In this document: piece by piece, positions 43,801-58,800 of the stretch | Position numbering within the stretch: position 1 is the stretch's first letter | Layout: each line of letters starts with the position of its first letter | Source of the DNA: Asterias amurensis | Taxonomy: Eukaryota > Echinodermata > Asteroidea > Forcipulatida > Asteriidae | DNA length: 64,000 nucleotides | Reading direction: 5' to 3' | NCBI RefSeq assembly: GCF_032118995.1 | Contig: NC_092661.1 | Span: 14,863,506 to 14,927,505, forward strand | The notes under the pieces: generated by a model | What the model saw: the letters and a program-made list of their open reading frames with translations, nothing else | What the model was told of the DNA's origin: nothing | Database searches by the model: none | Translations under genes and position numbers: made by a program

Positions 43801-46800
43801 GTCGGTGTCATCTCCAACTAGAATGGTACTGATTGATCTCGCAGACTCCACTGCTTTTCTGACAATCAGGACATCTGCATCATGTCTTGCATGAACTGTG
43901 ACACATCCAGCCATTTGCAGTCTGTCGCTGAGGAGATGGATAAAACGTTGTTTGTTGACGTTGTTCGCAAGGAATTACTGTTTCCTTGATTTAATAACCA
44001 TGTCACCAGCAAAGTTTACCGTCAGGCCTGAGCAAGCTCCTGTTCTTCTAAAATGAGTAGAGTCCTTCGTAGTAGGACCATCATGGTATCCATCAAAAAC
44101 TATGGTTGGTCTTCCATATCGTTGAGTAACATAATCAGTATACAGGAGAGGGGGGTAGTACAAAATATAGATACATTAAAGGCAGTGGACACGTTTGGTA
44201 ATTACTCAAAATAATTATTAGCATAAAACCTTTCTTGGTGACGAGTAATGGGGAGAGGTTGATGGTATAAAACACTGAGAAACGGCTCCTTCGGAAGTAA
44301 CGGAGAAAGAAGTATTCCATGAAGTTGATTTCGAGACCTCAGATTTAGAATAATTTTGAGGTCTCGAAAACAAGCATCTGAAAGCACACAACTTCATGTG
44401 ACAAGGGTGTTTTTTTTTCCTTTCATTATTATCTCGCAACTTCGACGACCGATTGAGCTCAAATTTTTACAGGTTTGTTATTTTATGCATATGTTGAGAT
44501 TCACAAAGTGAGAAGACTGGTCTTTGACAATTACTAATAGTGTCCAGTGCCTTTAATTTAAAAAAGAAAATAGTACGAGTTACGTCATTAGTTGGGACTA
44601 GCTCTTTTTTTATCTCCTTGGACTAGACCTAAGTTCTTTGTGCGATCGACCCTTGTGCCTATAGACCTTTATCATGCTGCCTTCATCTTGGTCATGTTCC
44701 TCGATATCGATTATATAATGAATGCTAATAATCATTTTGAAAATGGAACCAGACTATTTCGTTCTTCCAGCCTCGGTTTGGTAACACTAATATCAATGGG
44801 AGAAATTCAAGATGGCTGCACCATTAAAGGCAGTGGACACTATTGGTAATTACTCAAAATAATTATTAGCATAAACCTTTCTCGGTGACGAGTAATGGGG
44901 AGAGGTTGATGGTATAAAACATTGTGAGAAACGGCTCCCTCTGAAGTGCCATAGTTTTCGAGAAAGAAGTAATTTCCCACGAATTTGATTTCGAGACCTC
45001 AGATTTAGAACTTGAGGTCTCGAAATCAACCATCTAAACGAACACAACTTCGTGTGACAAGGGTGTTTTTTTCTTTCACTATTATCTCGCAAGTTCCGTG
45101 ACCGATTGCGCTAAAATTTTCACAGGTTTGTTATTGTATGCATATGTTGAGATACACCAACTGTGAAGGCTAGTCTTTGACAATAATTATGTCAATAATC
45201 TTATGTCAATAATTATTTTGAGTAATTACCAATAGTGCCCACTGCCTTTAAAGGCGTTTCTTTTCTTCCATAATGCATCACTGTCAGATTTTACAGTCAG
45301 TCCCTGCTCCTGTCAACATTTACATAATAATATGCAGCCTCCGGGTTCAAACTTTATTATTCTCATTGCAAACCCAGTCTGTTTTTATGTTACCAGCCGT
45401 CGATTTCACCAAACTCTTCCTAACTTAGGACTGATCTTAGGACTGAAGATTAGTCCCCCTTGCACTGTAACATGAAGAATAGTCCTGTTAGAGTTAGGAC
45501 GAGTTACTCGTCCTAACTCGGGATGGGATTAATCCTAGCGTTTCGTGAAATCGGCTGCTTGTCTGTCTCAATGTTTGTAGTTTGTCTGTCTAGGCTGTCT
45601 TCTAAAGCCATTTAATCTGACAGCCTTATACTCTCTTTATTTTGGTCCACATAGATTAGCGCTTTTCCCTCCATCATGCAATATTTTGAGAAAATGGCAC
45701 TCTCTGCTTCGCCTCGGGTGCCATTTTCCCCCTCGGGTCTATGAACTGTACTAAAAGCTACTTTTACCACCTTTTCCGTACACTCCATAGGCCTAATCGT
45801 TTTAGTTTTAGTTTTTCCTTATTTATAAAGGGGGCCAATTATTATATTTAGTATCAATGGCCAAGGGTCGAATTTTTGTCCGACCGACCCCCGTAAAAAT
45901 GTTCACTGAAGGGAAACTCAACGAGTTTTTGAATTTTTTTATTGAAGGGAAGTTTGCGAACTGGGAAACTAAGATAGGTGTAGACAAACCATGAGAATAC
46001 ATTGGGCTGTGCGAGCATTGGGTACTTTGTTTAACGACAATGCAAAGTTATTTTAAGGAGAAAAATGATTTATCTAGGCTTACCTTGTCATTTTCCCCCC
46101 TTTTTGTTTGTTACTTCACGCTTTGGAGCATTCCTTTGTATGTGATAAAGCGTTAAAGGCACTGCACACTATTGGTATTTCCTCAAAATAATTGTTATTT
46201 CTTCAAAATAATTGATAGTACAAAAACTCACTTGGTAACGAGTAATGGGGAGTTGATGATAGCATAAAACATCGTGAGAAACGGCTCCCTCTGAAGTAAC
46301 GTAGTTCTCGAGAAAGAAATCAAGCATCTGAGAGCACACAACTTTGTTTTGAAGTAACGATAGTTTACGAGAAAGAATTAATTTCTCACTAAAATATTTG
46401 AATTGAATTGAATACACAATTCAAGCATCAGTCTGAAAGCTCACAACTTGAACGACTATGGTATTTTGCTTCCATTGTTCTCTCGCAACTTCGACGACCA
46501 ATTTAATAGACCTTATGCACATGACGTCATTTCAGTACGGCGCCCCCGCATTGAGGTAAAAAGGAGATTGTTCATTGGTCATTCTATGTGCGTTTTGATT
46601 GTTTCGTCACCGTTTGACCTCAAAGATGGCGGCTGGATGACGTCAATGCATAAGGTCTATTCAAATTTTCACAGGTTTTTAATTGTATGAGAAGACTGGT
46701 CTTTGACACTTTCAGGTGTTCAGTGCATTTTAATTCTAATCATTACTATTATTCTGTACATTGATATAACATGTATTAGCCTATTATTAAGGCCCGGTCA

Positions 46801-49800
46801 CACAGGCACCGATAACGAGAACGAAAACGAGAACGATAAAAATGCACTCCCTCGATTGGTTTACTAAGCGTGGGCGTATTCTGCGTGGAGCAATTCAACC
46901 AATCGAGGGCGTGCATCTTTATCGTTCTCGTTCTCGTTTTCGTTCTCGTTCTCGTTCTCGTTCTCGTTTTCGTTCTCGTTTTCGTTCTCGTTTTCGTTCT
47001 CGTTTTCGTTCTCGTTTTCGTTCTCGTTCTCGTTCTCGTTTTCGTTCTCGTTATCGGGGCCTGTGTGACCGGGCCTTTACTCGTTTTTAAATTGTGCATT
47101 TCATATTCTGTTTGCACAGTTCAGCCTAGTTTGCGAACGGGAGGATCTACCCGGTGTTGCACAGTCTGTATGGTTCGCTGGTCTGCTCACCGGGTCAATC
47201 ATATGGGGATCCGTTGGAGACTGGTAAGTCCACAAGGGTGGAGAACCACTCTATTTTTTTTTTTATAGGGGATATTTATGTGATAAGTATCTGTATCTGT
47301 CAAATACTGCAACAAACTCCTCACAGGATATAGAAGTTGCAGGTGTGGTGTGGCGAGTGGACAAAAACTAGTGGTGAGCTCCCCTTTATGAAAGTGGTAA
47401 TTTGGATTTTATCTAGCCTATAGTATTGAATGAGCCTATTGAAGGCGCTTCTCTTATATATACTGGCAGGCGGTTCCATTCAACGGGAGTTCTTTGAACA
47501 AAGGAAAACTTGTAACAGTCCTTATTGGCTGAAGGGTGGGTGAACGAATTTTATGATGATTTCCTAGTGAGAGTTTGGTTTCCCTGTGGTTTGAGTTTGA
47601 CTTAATTGGCAGGCGGTTCCATTCATCGAGTATTCTTTGAACAAAGGAAAACTTGTAACAGTCCTTATTGGTTGAAGGGTGTGTGAACGAATTTTATGAT
47701 GATTTCCTAGTGACAGTTTGGTTTCCCTGTGGTTTGAATTTGACCTAATCTATTAAGAAAGTTAAGGCCAACTTTGGTTTGGATATGCACTGCTGGTTAT
47801 CGCTATCACTAGCAGTGCCTAACTTCATACAGACGCTTAGGCACCAAAAAAGTAGCTAAGCACAAACAAATTGTGCTTACCAGTTGTGCTTATACCTGGT
47901 TTGCAAAATACCAGTGTACAATTTGTGACTTGTATCCTGCTCATTTCTGCTAAGCAGAACATTTTTGTTTAGCGATATTTTCTTAAGCAACTCTGAAATT
48001 GAGTCATGGCTATAGCTGAAGTGTCCTTTGGGTTGCTCCTGCAAGACTCGATGTGTTTCTTGCATAGATATATTTCGCATTTGTTAAACAACCAAATTAA
48101 AGCAAAATATGATAATTTCTTTTCAGGATTGGCAGACGAAAGACGTTTTTCTTGAGTCTTGTTGGGGTCTCCATCTCTTCCATAGCGACGTCATTTTCAC
48201 CAAGCTTTGAGGTGTTCACTTTACTGCGTTTCGTCACTGCAAACTGCTGCTATGGAGCTTTTCTAATGACCTATGTTTTAGGTAAGCAAGCCCCCCCCCC
48301 CCCCCGGCAGTGAAGTTCGTTTGATATTGGACATTATACATTTACATAGTTTTGTACAGCGAATGTCTCATGTCCAATATATAAATGGCAACTGTACAGA
48401 CATACATGAATTCTCAATGTTCACTTGAATAAGTTTCATCACAGCAAAATGCAGCGCAGCTATGGATCTTTCCTGATAATCTATGTATGAGGTATAGGCA
48501 TTGTTGTTTTCCCGTGACACTGAAGTTGGACATGACACATTCGCATAGTTTTGTACAGCGAATGTTTTAACTATTTCTATATTGGACATATGCATACCAT
48601 GTATGTTTTGAACAGCGAATGTCTACTTTGTTATTTCTCTATTGGACATTAGACAATCACATGGTTTTATATACACCGAATGTCCAATATGTAAATAGCA
48701 AAGTGGACATTCGCTGTACAAACATACATAATGTCCAATGTCCAATATAGAAATATTCAAACACGCAGTACAAACCCATGTGAATGTTCTATGTACAATA
48801 TAGAAACAGCAAAGTAGACATTCGCTGTAAAAACATACTCGTTTGTATACAATTATGTCCATTGTAGAAATAGTCCAACATTTGCTACGTGAATACACAA
48901 TGTACATCATCAAACTTATTATCTTTTCTGCAATTTTTTCGAAGGACATTGTGTTCCCTTCAATAGTTGCATACTGCAAGCATGGGTGACTTTAAAGGAT
49001 TTGGGTACCTTTTCAAAATGTCCATAGATTTACATTAAACTAACAGGGTTTGAAGATATTGATAGTGGAAGGCTTCCCTTCAAATTTTACTTACTGAGGT
49101 GCTGTAGTTTTTGAGAAATGAGTAAAACAAAAGCACGTAATATTTTCAGGGAAGCTTTCTACTACCATTATCTTCAAACTGTGTTAGTTTTGTCCTACAA
49201 AAGTTACATAGACCCTTTAATACTGGAAACAACAAACTACAACCACATGGTGGCCCCTATTGGCATATGGTTTTCTTTTATTGTATAGTTTTTTTGTATG
49301 GCTTATTTTGTACTAGGCCCTCATGCAATAAATATAGTCAATGAGCTAACCAGACTTGCTTGTACCAATTCGAGAGACTTATTACAATAATAAATTATCT
49401 TGTTGTAAATAATCCACAACTTACCATAAATAATGAAAGCCTTTCCGAAACAAACTGCTTACCATTCGAAAGATTTGCATCGTATCTCAAACCTCTTGCC
49501 TCTTCCATTGTTGTTAAGTCAACGGCCGTTTAGATAATAACGGTTTTTTTTACCCATGTAATGTGCACAAAGAGTGAATTGTTTGAGTTTACATACTCAA
49601 ACAGCCGTTGTATTTGTCAATTATGGCAAGCATCCGACCGATGCTGCTCTATTTGTTAAACTTGGTTCACGCCCCTTCATGGTTCACACAAGAGCAAGGG
49701 GACTGTTCAGGGGAGGTGAATAATAGAAAGGAATAACAGAACAACATTATCAAGTCTCCACAACTCTTTGTGCAGAAGTGCGAATATACTTTTTCCAAAA

Positions 49801-52800
49801 CAAATCTGGCTCTTGGCCAACTCTCTCTCAAAAGTGACGACACATGGTTTTACCCGCAAGTTTACTTTTATTTGTATAGTTGCGTCCTTTTTCAATTATT
49901 TTTTTAATGTAATTATCATAATCGTTTTTTTTTTATGGCATCAATATTGTACAATACATTGACATTGTTTTACTCATTTTATCTCTCAAAAACTACAGCA
50001 CCTCAGCAACTAATATTATAATGTACGTTTTTTACTACTCTCTTAATAGAAAAGAGTGAAAAGGCACTCTTTGAAGAGCCATATGAGGGACAACTCTTTT
50101 TCGAGTGGTCTTCCACTCTTTTAGATTTAAGTTTGCATCTTTTTGAGTGATTAATCACTCTGTCCTGGAGTGAAACCCCTCTAAAAGAGTGAAATAACCA
50201 CCACTCTTTTTGAAGAGCCATATGCGGGACAGCTCTAAATGTAAAGAGTGGTGTTTTTCACTCTTTTACATTATCTTCAAACGGTGTACATCTCTGGACA
50301 TTGTAATTTGTGTTACAAAAAGTACCCAATTCCTTTAATTCTGTGTTCATCCAGTGTATAAAGATGTAGCCCTCCTTCATTTATATTTCTTGCAGTTCCT
50401 CTGGTCTATGTTGTTCCTGAATAAACCCTGTTGACACCACTCCATCTTCTTCTCTGTCTACCTCTTTTCCTTTTCCCTGTCCTTGGTTGCCAGTCAATTA
50501 GTTTTTTTTTGTCCGTCTGTTGTCATGTCTTCGGGCATTGTTTCGTCCAGCCCGTCTTCATTCAGCTTGCTTTAATGTTCTGTGTCTCTTACTCCACTTT
50601 TCTGGTAGCATGCTTGCCAAACGACAAATACAACGTGAAACGACTAGTTATGTATGTTTTCCCATTCACTCTCTGTACAAATGCATGAGTGAAATGGAAG
50701 AGGCTGACAGGTTTCAAAAATTGACGGTGAAACAAACACTACTTTATGGTAATTGTCAAAGACCAGTGTTTTCACTTGGTGTATCTCAACATAATATGCA
50801 TAAAATAACAAACCTGTGAAAGTTTTAGCTCAATTGGTCGTCAAAGTTGCGAGGTAATAACGACAGAAAAAAACACCCTTGTCACATGAAGTTGTGTTGA
50901 TTTGGAGACCTCCAAATCTAATTCTGAGGTCTAGAAATCAAATTCGTGGAAAATTACTTCTTTGTCGAAAACTACGTTACTTCAGAGGGAGCCGTTTCTC
51001 ACAATGTTTTATACTATCAACAGCTCTCCATTACTCGTTACCAAGTAAGGTTTTATGCTAATCCCCAACAGGAAAACACAATATGAGGAGCGTTAAACGG
51101 GACTCTTCTCAGTTTCAAATTTCGGTTTCAAAGTTAAATCTGATATCAGTTTAAGTAACCACAATATTTCCAAGTAAAATGTTTTTCAAAATACTTTGTA
51201 TTATCAAAAGCTTCTGCAAGCTTCTAACCACTAGTTTTTATTGTCATTTTTGTAAGAATGACTACATCTGAAAAAAGAATACCCCTGTAATACCGTATTT
51301 TTACGCGACTCACCTATGAAAACATCGCTCTGCAATTTTTACGTTTTTCTCAAAAACTTGACGAATACTGAAACTTCTACAAGTATTCACAGTGAGTAGT
51401 GATTCATGTCATGGCCACAAACACAAGGTATCAAAACCCTTTGAGGCATACGAATTATGCATTTGAATCTTCATTTAAACCCTCACCAAAGACCTTGTGC
51501 GAACAAACCAACAACATGGCACAGTGGAGATTAATGGAAATGCATTTTTGTTACTGGTAAATTAACTGTTTTGGGGGGACAAAAGTCTTTTTGTAAACAT
51601 TCTGAACAGATCATCAAAGTCCCTATGCATGGGAACTCTAGTCATCGGCTCTAATCATCAGTCCATGGACACAGATACCGCAGAATTGAAGCATTCAAGC
51701 ATTTTTTTTGCACACAATGGTTCACAATGATTTGCAAAAAGAAAACGTACTTTCAAAATGGGTCGTTTTTGTCATGCTTCAGAGTAGCTTGACTGAGCCA
51801 GATTTTTCCCACGGTTCCTGGAGTAGATTCCACCGGTCCCAGAGTTAAGACTAGTCTTATTTCGAGTCAGGGCGAGTAAGCTTAGGACTGGCCTTAAGTT
51901 TTTAGTACGACTGTAGTCCTAACTTAGGACTCAAAGTTCTTTGTTTTGACTGCGGCCCAACTGTAGGAGTGAGTGAACTATATAGAGTTAACGCGTGTGG
52001 AATGCCATTGTTGAAGAATACCGTTTATCCATGGTTTCTGGCCTTGGCTTATTCAATCAGCCACCACACTGTTCCTTTTCTTTGTAATATCGAAGTCTTA
52101 AATGGGGCACGTACTCAAGGCGCTAAGTATATACATTTACAGAAAGAGAGGTTATTGAAAGTTGTAAATTCTGAGACCCATTTATGTAGCACCTTGTAAG
52201 GGTCTACAATGTGCTACGGCGCATTATTAGCAGCCACAGCCTGGCGAACCCCTTCTCTGTTCGATAAGTGCACTGGGTTCTTGTATATGGGTCACACACG
52301 GGACCGACTGTTTTACGTCCCATCCGAAGGACGAAGCATGGTTATATTGTATTTGACTGTATAAGCTTTAAAGAAACAGGCATAGTTTAATCCGTTGTGC
52401 ACAAGTACCATAAATACAGTCGTATGTACTCTGTTTGCTATTACATTGAGTATGCATCCTGCAGTGCTGTGGTTTTGTCATTATGGATATAAATGTGAAT
52501 TGAATTGAATTGAATTGAACTCTTCCAAGTTTTCTTGGAAACATATTTGGTAACCTATTTTTTAATCTATTTTGTAACCTATTACCTATTTTGTAAACCT
52601 ATTTTGTAACTTCTTTTGTTGTGTAACCCTACAGGTAGCGAACTAGTGGGCCCCAAACAGCGTGTCATGTACGGCAGCGTGTCAGCCATGGCCTTCTCAG
52701 TCGGTTACATGGTGTTGGTTTGTCTTGCATACCTCATACGTGATTGGCGAGACCTGCAGTTGACGATGTCTCTGCCATTCCTACCGTTTTTCATTCTGTT

Positions 52801-55800
52801 CTTGTGAGTAGAAAATAATGTTCGTTTTTTTTAATTCCCCGCCTTCTTTCATCGAAACCATACTAACTGATAACTGCCGTGCAGCCAGGGACCATACAAT
52901 GTTTTCCCCGGTACAACCTGGTAAGCGGAAGCCAGGGGTCACCTTAAGTATATGCTCTTTATCTATTCCAAATATCAAGCTATAAACCACAAACTGACTG
53001 GGTAAGAATTCAAAATGTAGTCCCACCACGAAGCTAGTAGATTAACGTCTGTTTGTTAATTGCTTTTGGATCGATGTTGAATGTGTTTGGACAATATTAT
53101 TTTTTGTATTGTTTTGTTTTATTTTGGGTAGTAAAAAGTTGATGTAAATTTAAAACCATTACTTTTTATTGGCTCTGGTTATTGGTAAACAGTTCTGTTT
53201 GCATGTATATATTTTTTGTAAAAAAAGGAAATATATAGCGTGTCATGGCCGAGTGATTAAGTGCACCGGACTCAAGCTCCGTTGTTTATGATCAGCAGAG
53301 TCGTCCCAGTCCCTGTGTCCGTATTAAGCAAGACCAATATTGCTTCGTCCTTCGGATGGGACGTAAAGCCGTAGGTCCTGTGTGTTGTCTAACGCACGTA
53401 CAATAACCCACTGCACTTTTATCGTAAAGAGAAGGGGGTATGCCATTACATGGTGGTATGAAACAAGGAGTTGTCTCATAACTCAAACGTAGTCCCGCAT
53501 GTATCTTGAAGGAAAATAATGAATGCTAAAGCGCCATGACTGTCACATTGAAGTGAGTATAAGTGACGGATATGAGCGTTGTTTAAGAAGCCACTAATGT
53601 TAATTAGTATAAGTATAAAACTATTGTTATTGTTGAGTGTTTTTTTTTTTTAGGTGTTCGGCTTACTATTGTTTTTGTTAAGGTTTTTTTCCCTCGTCTT
53701 CTTCTTTCTCCCTCAACCTTTGCCAGCAATTTTAAACAAAAGTAAAGCTTTTCCAAACTTAAAAACTTATCCTATGTACATAGGCAATAGTGAGTAGATG
53801 AAACTGCCATTATTTTTGGAAAGATGACGTCATTGATGATGTCATTACGTTAGATATACCTTAAATAATTGGAACATGAATATCTTGAAAACCAAAAATG
53901 CTACAAACAAGAACTTTGCAACATATGAAAGCGATTGAGATGTTGAACAGATGTCTTGCACAACGTGGCCGCATTTGACCTTTACTTCCAGTCGAAACCG
54001 GAAGTTAAACAATTCAAAAAATCATATCTCAAGAAGCAATAAGATGTCAACAAAATTTAAATATCAGTTTGAAGGCCGTGAGCCTGCTCAAACTGTTGCT
54101 TTCATTCAATTGTTTTCCGGTCTCATTTCATCTTAAGTTGGTTCCCAGAGTCTCCACGCTGGCTCATCTCGAAGGGCAGGTTCGGCGAAGCCAAAAAAAT
54201 CCTAGAAAGGATCGCCAGAGTGAATAAGACCCAAGTTCCGGAAAATTTGTTTGACGAGGGCGAGGAGAACACTAAGGTGAGCTTAAAGGGGAAGGTGTAG
54301 CGGCGTAATTGTGTTATAGCGCCCTCAATTGCCGAATTCGTCAGGGACCGATTGCCTCTAAACCAGACTGGTCCCCTAAGACGGGTACTTTCAGAACCGA
54401 TGGTATTATTGGATACAATGATGGCATTGGATAAACGTGCAGTGACGTAGCTTTCCATATCTGTGTTTTGATTGGTCCCATGTTGGGGATGTGGGTGCAG
54501 CTGACAAACATCACCTCGCAATTTAAAGCCCGTTTCTTTTATTAATTTTATTTCATTGTATTTGTGTATTTATTGTATCCATTTAACATCATATGGAAAG
54601 GTTTGTGGTTACACCATGTAATGACTATCTCTATTGAGTTGGGGTGGTTCTGAAAAGAACTGTTGGTTTCAAATCGACGGTTTGATCACCAACGGTTCTT
54701 TTCAGGACCACCTTAACTCATTAGAGATATCAGTACACGGTGTTACCACAAACCTTTCCATATCGTATTTACACCATGCAAAGTTTCAAATCCTACTTAT
54801 TAAACATCACTTGTACTACTACTACTACTATGGTTTAATAGTTATATAACACAACTGACCAATCTGTTTAGGTACCCCACGGTCAGACAGAGGAAAAGGT
54901 TACTACTCGTCCTATAACCCAACTTGATCTATTGCGGACTCCGAATCTGCGAAAGAAAAGTTTGATCATTTGCTATGATTGGTAAGTGAGGAGTTTTATA
55001 CATAAAATACATAAAAACAAACTCTCAATTTAAGTTTCGTTTCATAGTAAATCGTTGATACCTTGTTTGGTACACTTGTTTAGAGATTTCAAAATTGTCA
55101 ATGGTTATTCTATGATCATATGCAATCTTGCAAAAGGGTTTTGAAGGTGGGGGGAACAAGCTAATTTGTAGCCCGCTTGACGTGGCCTTCAGGCTTTGGG
55201 TGTCTAGCGACTTGCATTTATAAACAAAATATATATATTATATATAATTAAAAAAAACATTAAACAAAATCTGTGTTCATTTTTAACAATTCAAAAATAT
55301 TATGAAAATTATCTATTTCCCTGCAGGTTTGTTGTGAATATGGTATATTATGGATTGTCTCTGAGTACGTCTGCCCTCGGTATAAACGACTATGTTGCTG
55401 GCTTTGTTTCTGGTGGTGTCGAGATACCAGGCATTCTATTGAGTTGGTGGATGGTTGACCGCTATGGAAGACGTTTCACCACGTCATCCGCTTATACAAC
55501 AAGTGGTGTTGCCTGTCTCATTACTATGTGTATACGTGAGTACATTTTTTGTTGTAATGCAAGTCACCAGATACACAAGGCCTGAAGGCCACTCTAGTAT
55601 TTTGCTGGTAACCTTATTCTGGTAAGCATAATTCTGTTGTGCTTAGCTATTTGTTTGTGCTTCAAGCATGCAGCTCTACAAAAAAATTGGGCCCCGGTGT
55701 GCAGCAAAATGGCGTGTCATGGCCCAGCGGTTAAAAAGCACCGGATCCAAGCTCTGGTGTTTGATCAGCAGAGTGTGGGTTCGAGTCCCGGTTACGCTAA

Positions 55801-58800
55801 TAGTGTCCGTAAGCAAGAAACCTAACCATAATTGCTTCGTAAAGTTGGGGAGGTAGTGCTTTCTGCTCTACCATCCAGGCTCCAAGTGGATGATGCCGAT
55901 GCCTACATCCTTACAGGCTACGAAGGGGGGTAACCCTGTTTCAGCCCCAGGAGTAGGTAGCTCCTAGTGGATGATACCCATGACTACATCCTTACATGAA
56001 GGGGGTAACCCTGTTTCAGCCCCAGGAGTAGGTAGCTCCTAGTGGATGATACCCATGCCTACATCCTTACAGGCTATGAAGGGAGGTAACCCTGTTTCAG
56101 CCCCAGGAGTAGGTAGCTCCTAGTGGATGATACCCATGCCTACATCCTTACAGACTGTGAAGGGGGTAACCCTGTTTTAGCCCCAGGAGTAGGTGGCTCC
56201 TATAGTGGATGATACCCATGCCTACATCCTTACAGACTGTGAAGGGGGTAGGCTAGGGGTAACCCTGTTCAGCCCCAGGAGTGGCTCCTAGTGGATGATA
56301 CCAATGCCTACATCCTTACAGACTGTGAAGGGGTAACCCTGTTCAGCCCCAGGAGTAAGTGGCCCCTAGTGGATGATACCCTTGCCTACATCCTTACAGA
56401 CTGTGAAGGGGGTAACCCTGTTTCAGCCCCAGGAGTAGATGGCTCCTAGTGGATGATACCCATGACTACATCCTTACAGGCTATGAAGGGGGTAATCCTG
56501 TTTCAGCCCCAGGAGTAGATGGCTTCTAGTGGATGATACCCTTGCCTACATCCTTACAGACTGTGAAGGGGGTAATCCTGTTTCAGCCCCAGGAGTAGAT
56601 GGCTCCTAGTGGATGATACCCTTGCCTACATCCTTACAGACTGTGAAGGGGGTAACCCTGTTTCAGCCCCAGGAGTAGGTAGCTCCTAGTGGATGATACC
56701 CATGACAACATCCTTACAGGCTGTAAAGGGCGTAACCCTGTTTCAGCCATAGGAGTAGGGGGATAAATAGTTACTGGTAACACACACCCTTTTTACCGTA
56801 ATGGAGTTACCTATTATTAAATGAATATTGTTTAAACATTGATTGTTTGTATGTCTGTTGTTCATTTTATTTGCAGCACCCGGTGTGGCTAGAGCTGTTG
56901 TGGCTATGGTTGGAAAGTTTGCTGCTGCTGCTGCCTTTAATTTAGTTTACTTATATTCCGTTGAGATTTACCCTACCGTCACAAGGTTTGTATATTTTTT
57001 TTCTTTTTTATTATTTATGAGTGAGCACTTTAAGTTATCAACAATATACATAAACTGACAAAGTGACATGTAGAAGTTTGAGATCGATCGGCCATCTGGG
57101 TCACGGGAAATTAGTTTCTCGTCAAAGTATGACATTTCATATTATCATCATTAGACCGTGTACGTGTAAATCTATGATTCTGGACGAGATTTCATTTACA
57201 AATTTTATAACTTCTCTGTCTTTTCAGTAATATCTGTGATAATATTTGCCCCTATTGTTTCTGATGTTCTTGTCTGACATTTTTGTTCCGTTTTTCTCAG
57301 CGACAAGAGCAATGTAAAAAGGTGTTAAATTTCATAGAGCTGCTTAAAGGCAGTGGACACTATTGGTAATTACTCAAAACAATTTTTAGCATAAAACCTT
57401 TCTTGGTGACGAGTAATGGGGAGAGGTTGATGGTATAAAACATTGTGAGAAATGGCTCCCTCTGAAGTGCCATAGTTTTCGAGAAAGAAGTAATTTTCCA
57501 CGAATTTGATTTCGAGACCTCAGATTTAGAACTTGAGGTATCGAAATCAACCATCTAAACGCACACAACTACGGGTGACATGGGTGTTTTTTTCTTTCAT
57601 TATTATCTCGCAAGTTCGAAGACCGATTGAGCCCAAATTTTCACAGGTTTGTTATTTTATGCATATGTTGAGATACACCAACTGTGAAGGCTAGTCTTTG
57701 ACAATTACCAATAGTGTCCACTGCCTTTAAGCACAATAAGTAATGGAAAGAATATTTTGGTCTGATGTTTTGACCCTAACAGAGTCGAGAAAGACTCTGC
57801 TAGGGTCGAAACATCAGCCCGTGAACTTTTATTGGTTTGCAACAGCTAATTCTATTAATTCCAAATGTAAACTTTTACCAATAATTAATAGGGATAATGT
57901 GAACATTGAAATTGTATTTCCAACAAACTGCTATAATTATTTTTATTTTCAAGAATTTTGTAGAGGCCTACAATAATATAGGTTTTCTCGGTCAAATTCG
58001 GCAAATGAGCAGTCAATTTCATTTTCATGCGTTCGAATCAAAGTAGTTTGCCTCTCCAGTTGTTACTGCGTTTCAAATTCAGAATTCGACCAATCAATTT
58101 CGTTTTGAATCGAGTCAAATTCCATTAGAATTCTGTTCAATTTAGCGTATCGTCATTCTTTTTCGTGACACACACGCCTCAAGAAGCGTCTGCGAATTTG
58201 AATGCTGCTTTGATGATTTCTTAAATTGAATGATTTTTTTTGTTAAAATCGGATGATGCAACAATACATTTGACTAACCATAAAACGAAATCGAATGACC
58301 CTTTTCAGTAGCATCCGATTTCGCGCGAAACAGAATAGCTTGATACATTAACTGCTCATTTGCCGAAATTGACAGAGAAAACCTATATATTGCAAAACGA
58401 TTTGATTTCATAACGGATAGTTTTGGTTCAACATCTTTCCACGAGTTTGATATACGCGAGAGACTACCGTTGCTATAAGCTGTCTATAAACTGTTCTTAC
58501 TTAATATTTTGTATCTGTTACGTTCACTATTTACTTGTTTTACTAAAAGGCACCGAACACGTTTGGTAATTATCAAAATACCAGTGTTCTCACTTGATGT
58601 ACCCCAATAGAAGCATAAAATAACAAGCCTGTGGAAATTTGAGCTCAATTGGTCTTCGAAGTTGCGAGTAAATGATGAATGAAAAAGCACCCTGTAGGAC
58701 GTTTTTTCGCAATGTTTTATATACTATCAACAGCTCTTCAATGATCGTTTCCAAGTCAGTTTATAAGATAATTTTTTGTTTTTGAGTAAATACCAAACGT

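Noticed and set aside
42253-44163. The nuclease-like segment as an SLC22 exon or a host gene
   Set aside because: It lies on the opposite strand, is not intact and resembles a multicopy element gene. The SLC22 reading frame closes without it.
46776-47117. Arg/Thr/Lys-repeat and Val/Leu-repeat frames on both strands
   Set aside because: They are translations of the CGTTCT hexamer array inside a foldback MITE.
53237-53320. Leu/Ser tRNA gene
   Set aside because: A box present, but the B box and stem pairing are degraded and a SINE body follows.
55850-56765. CRISPR-like regular array
   Set aside because: Units are nearly identical throughout with no unique spacers. It is a eukaryotic minisatellite in an intron.
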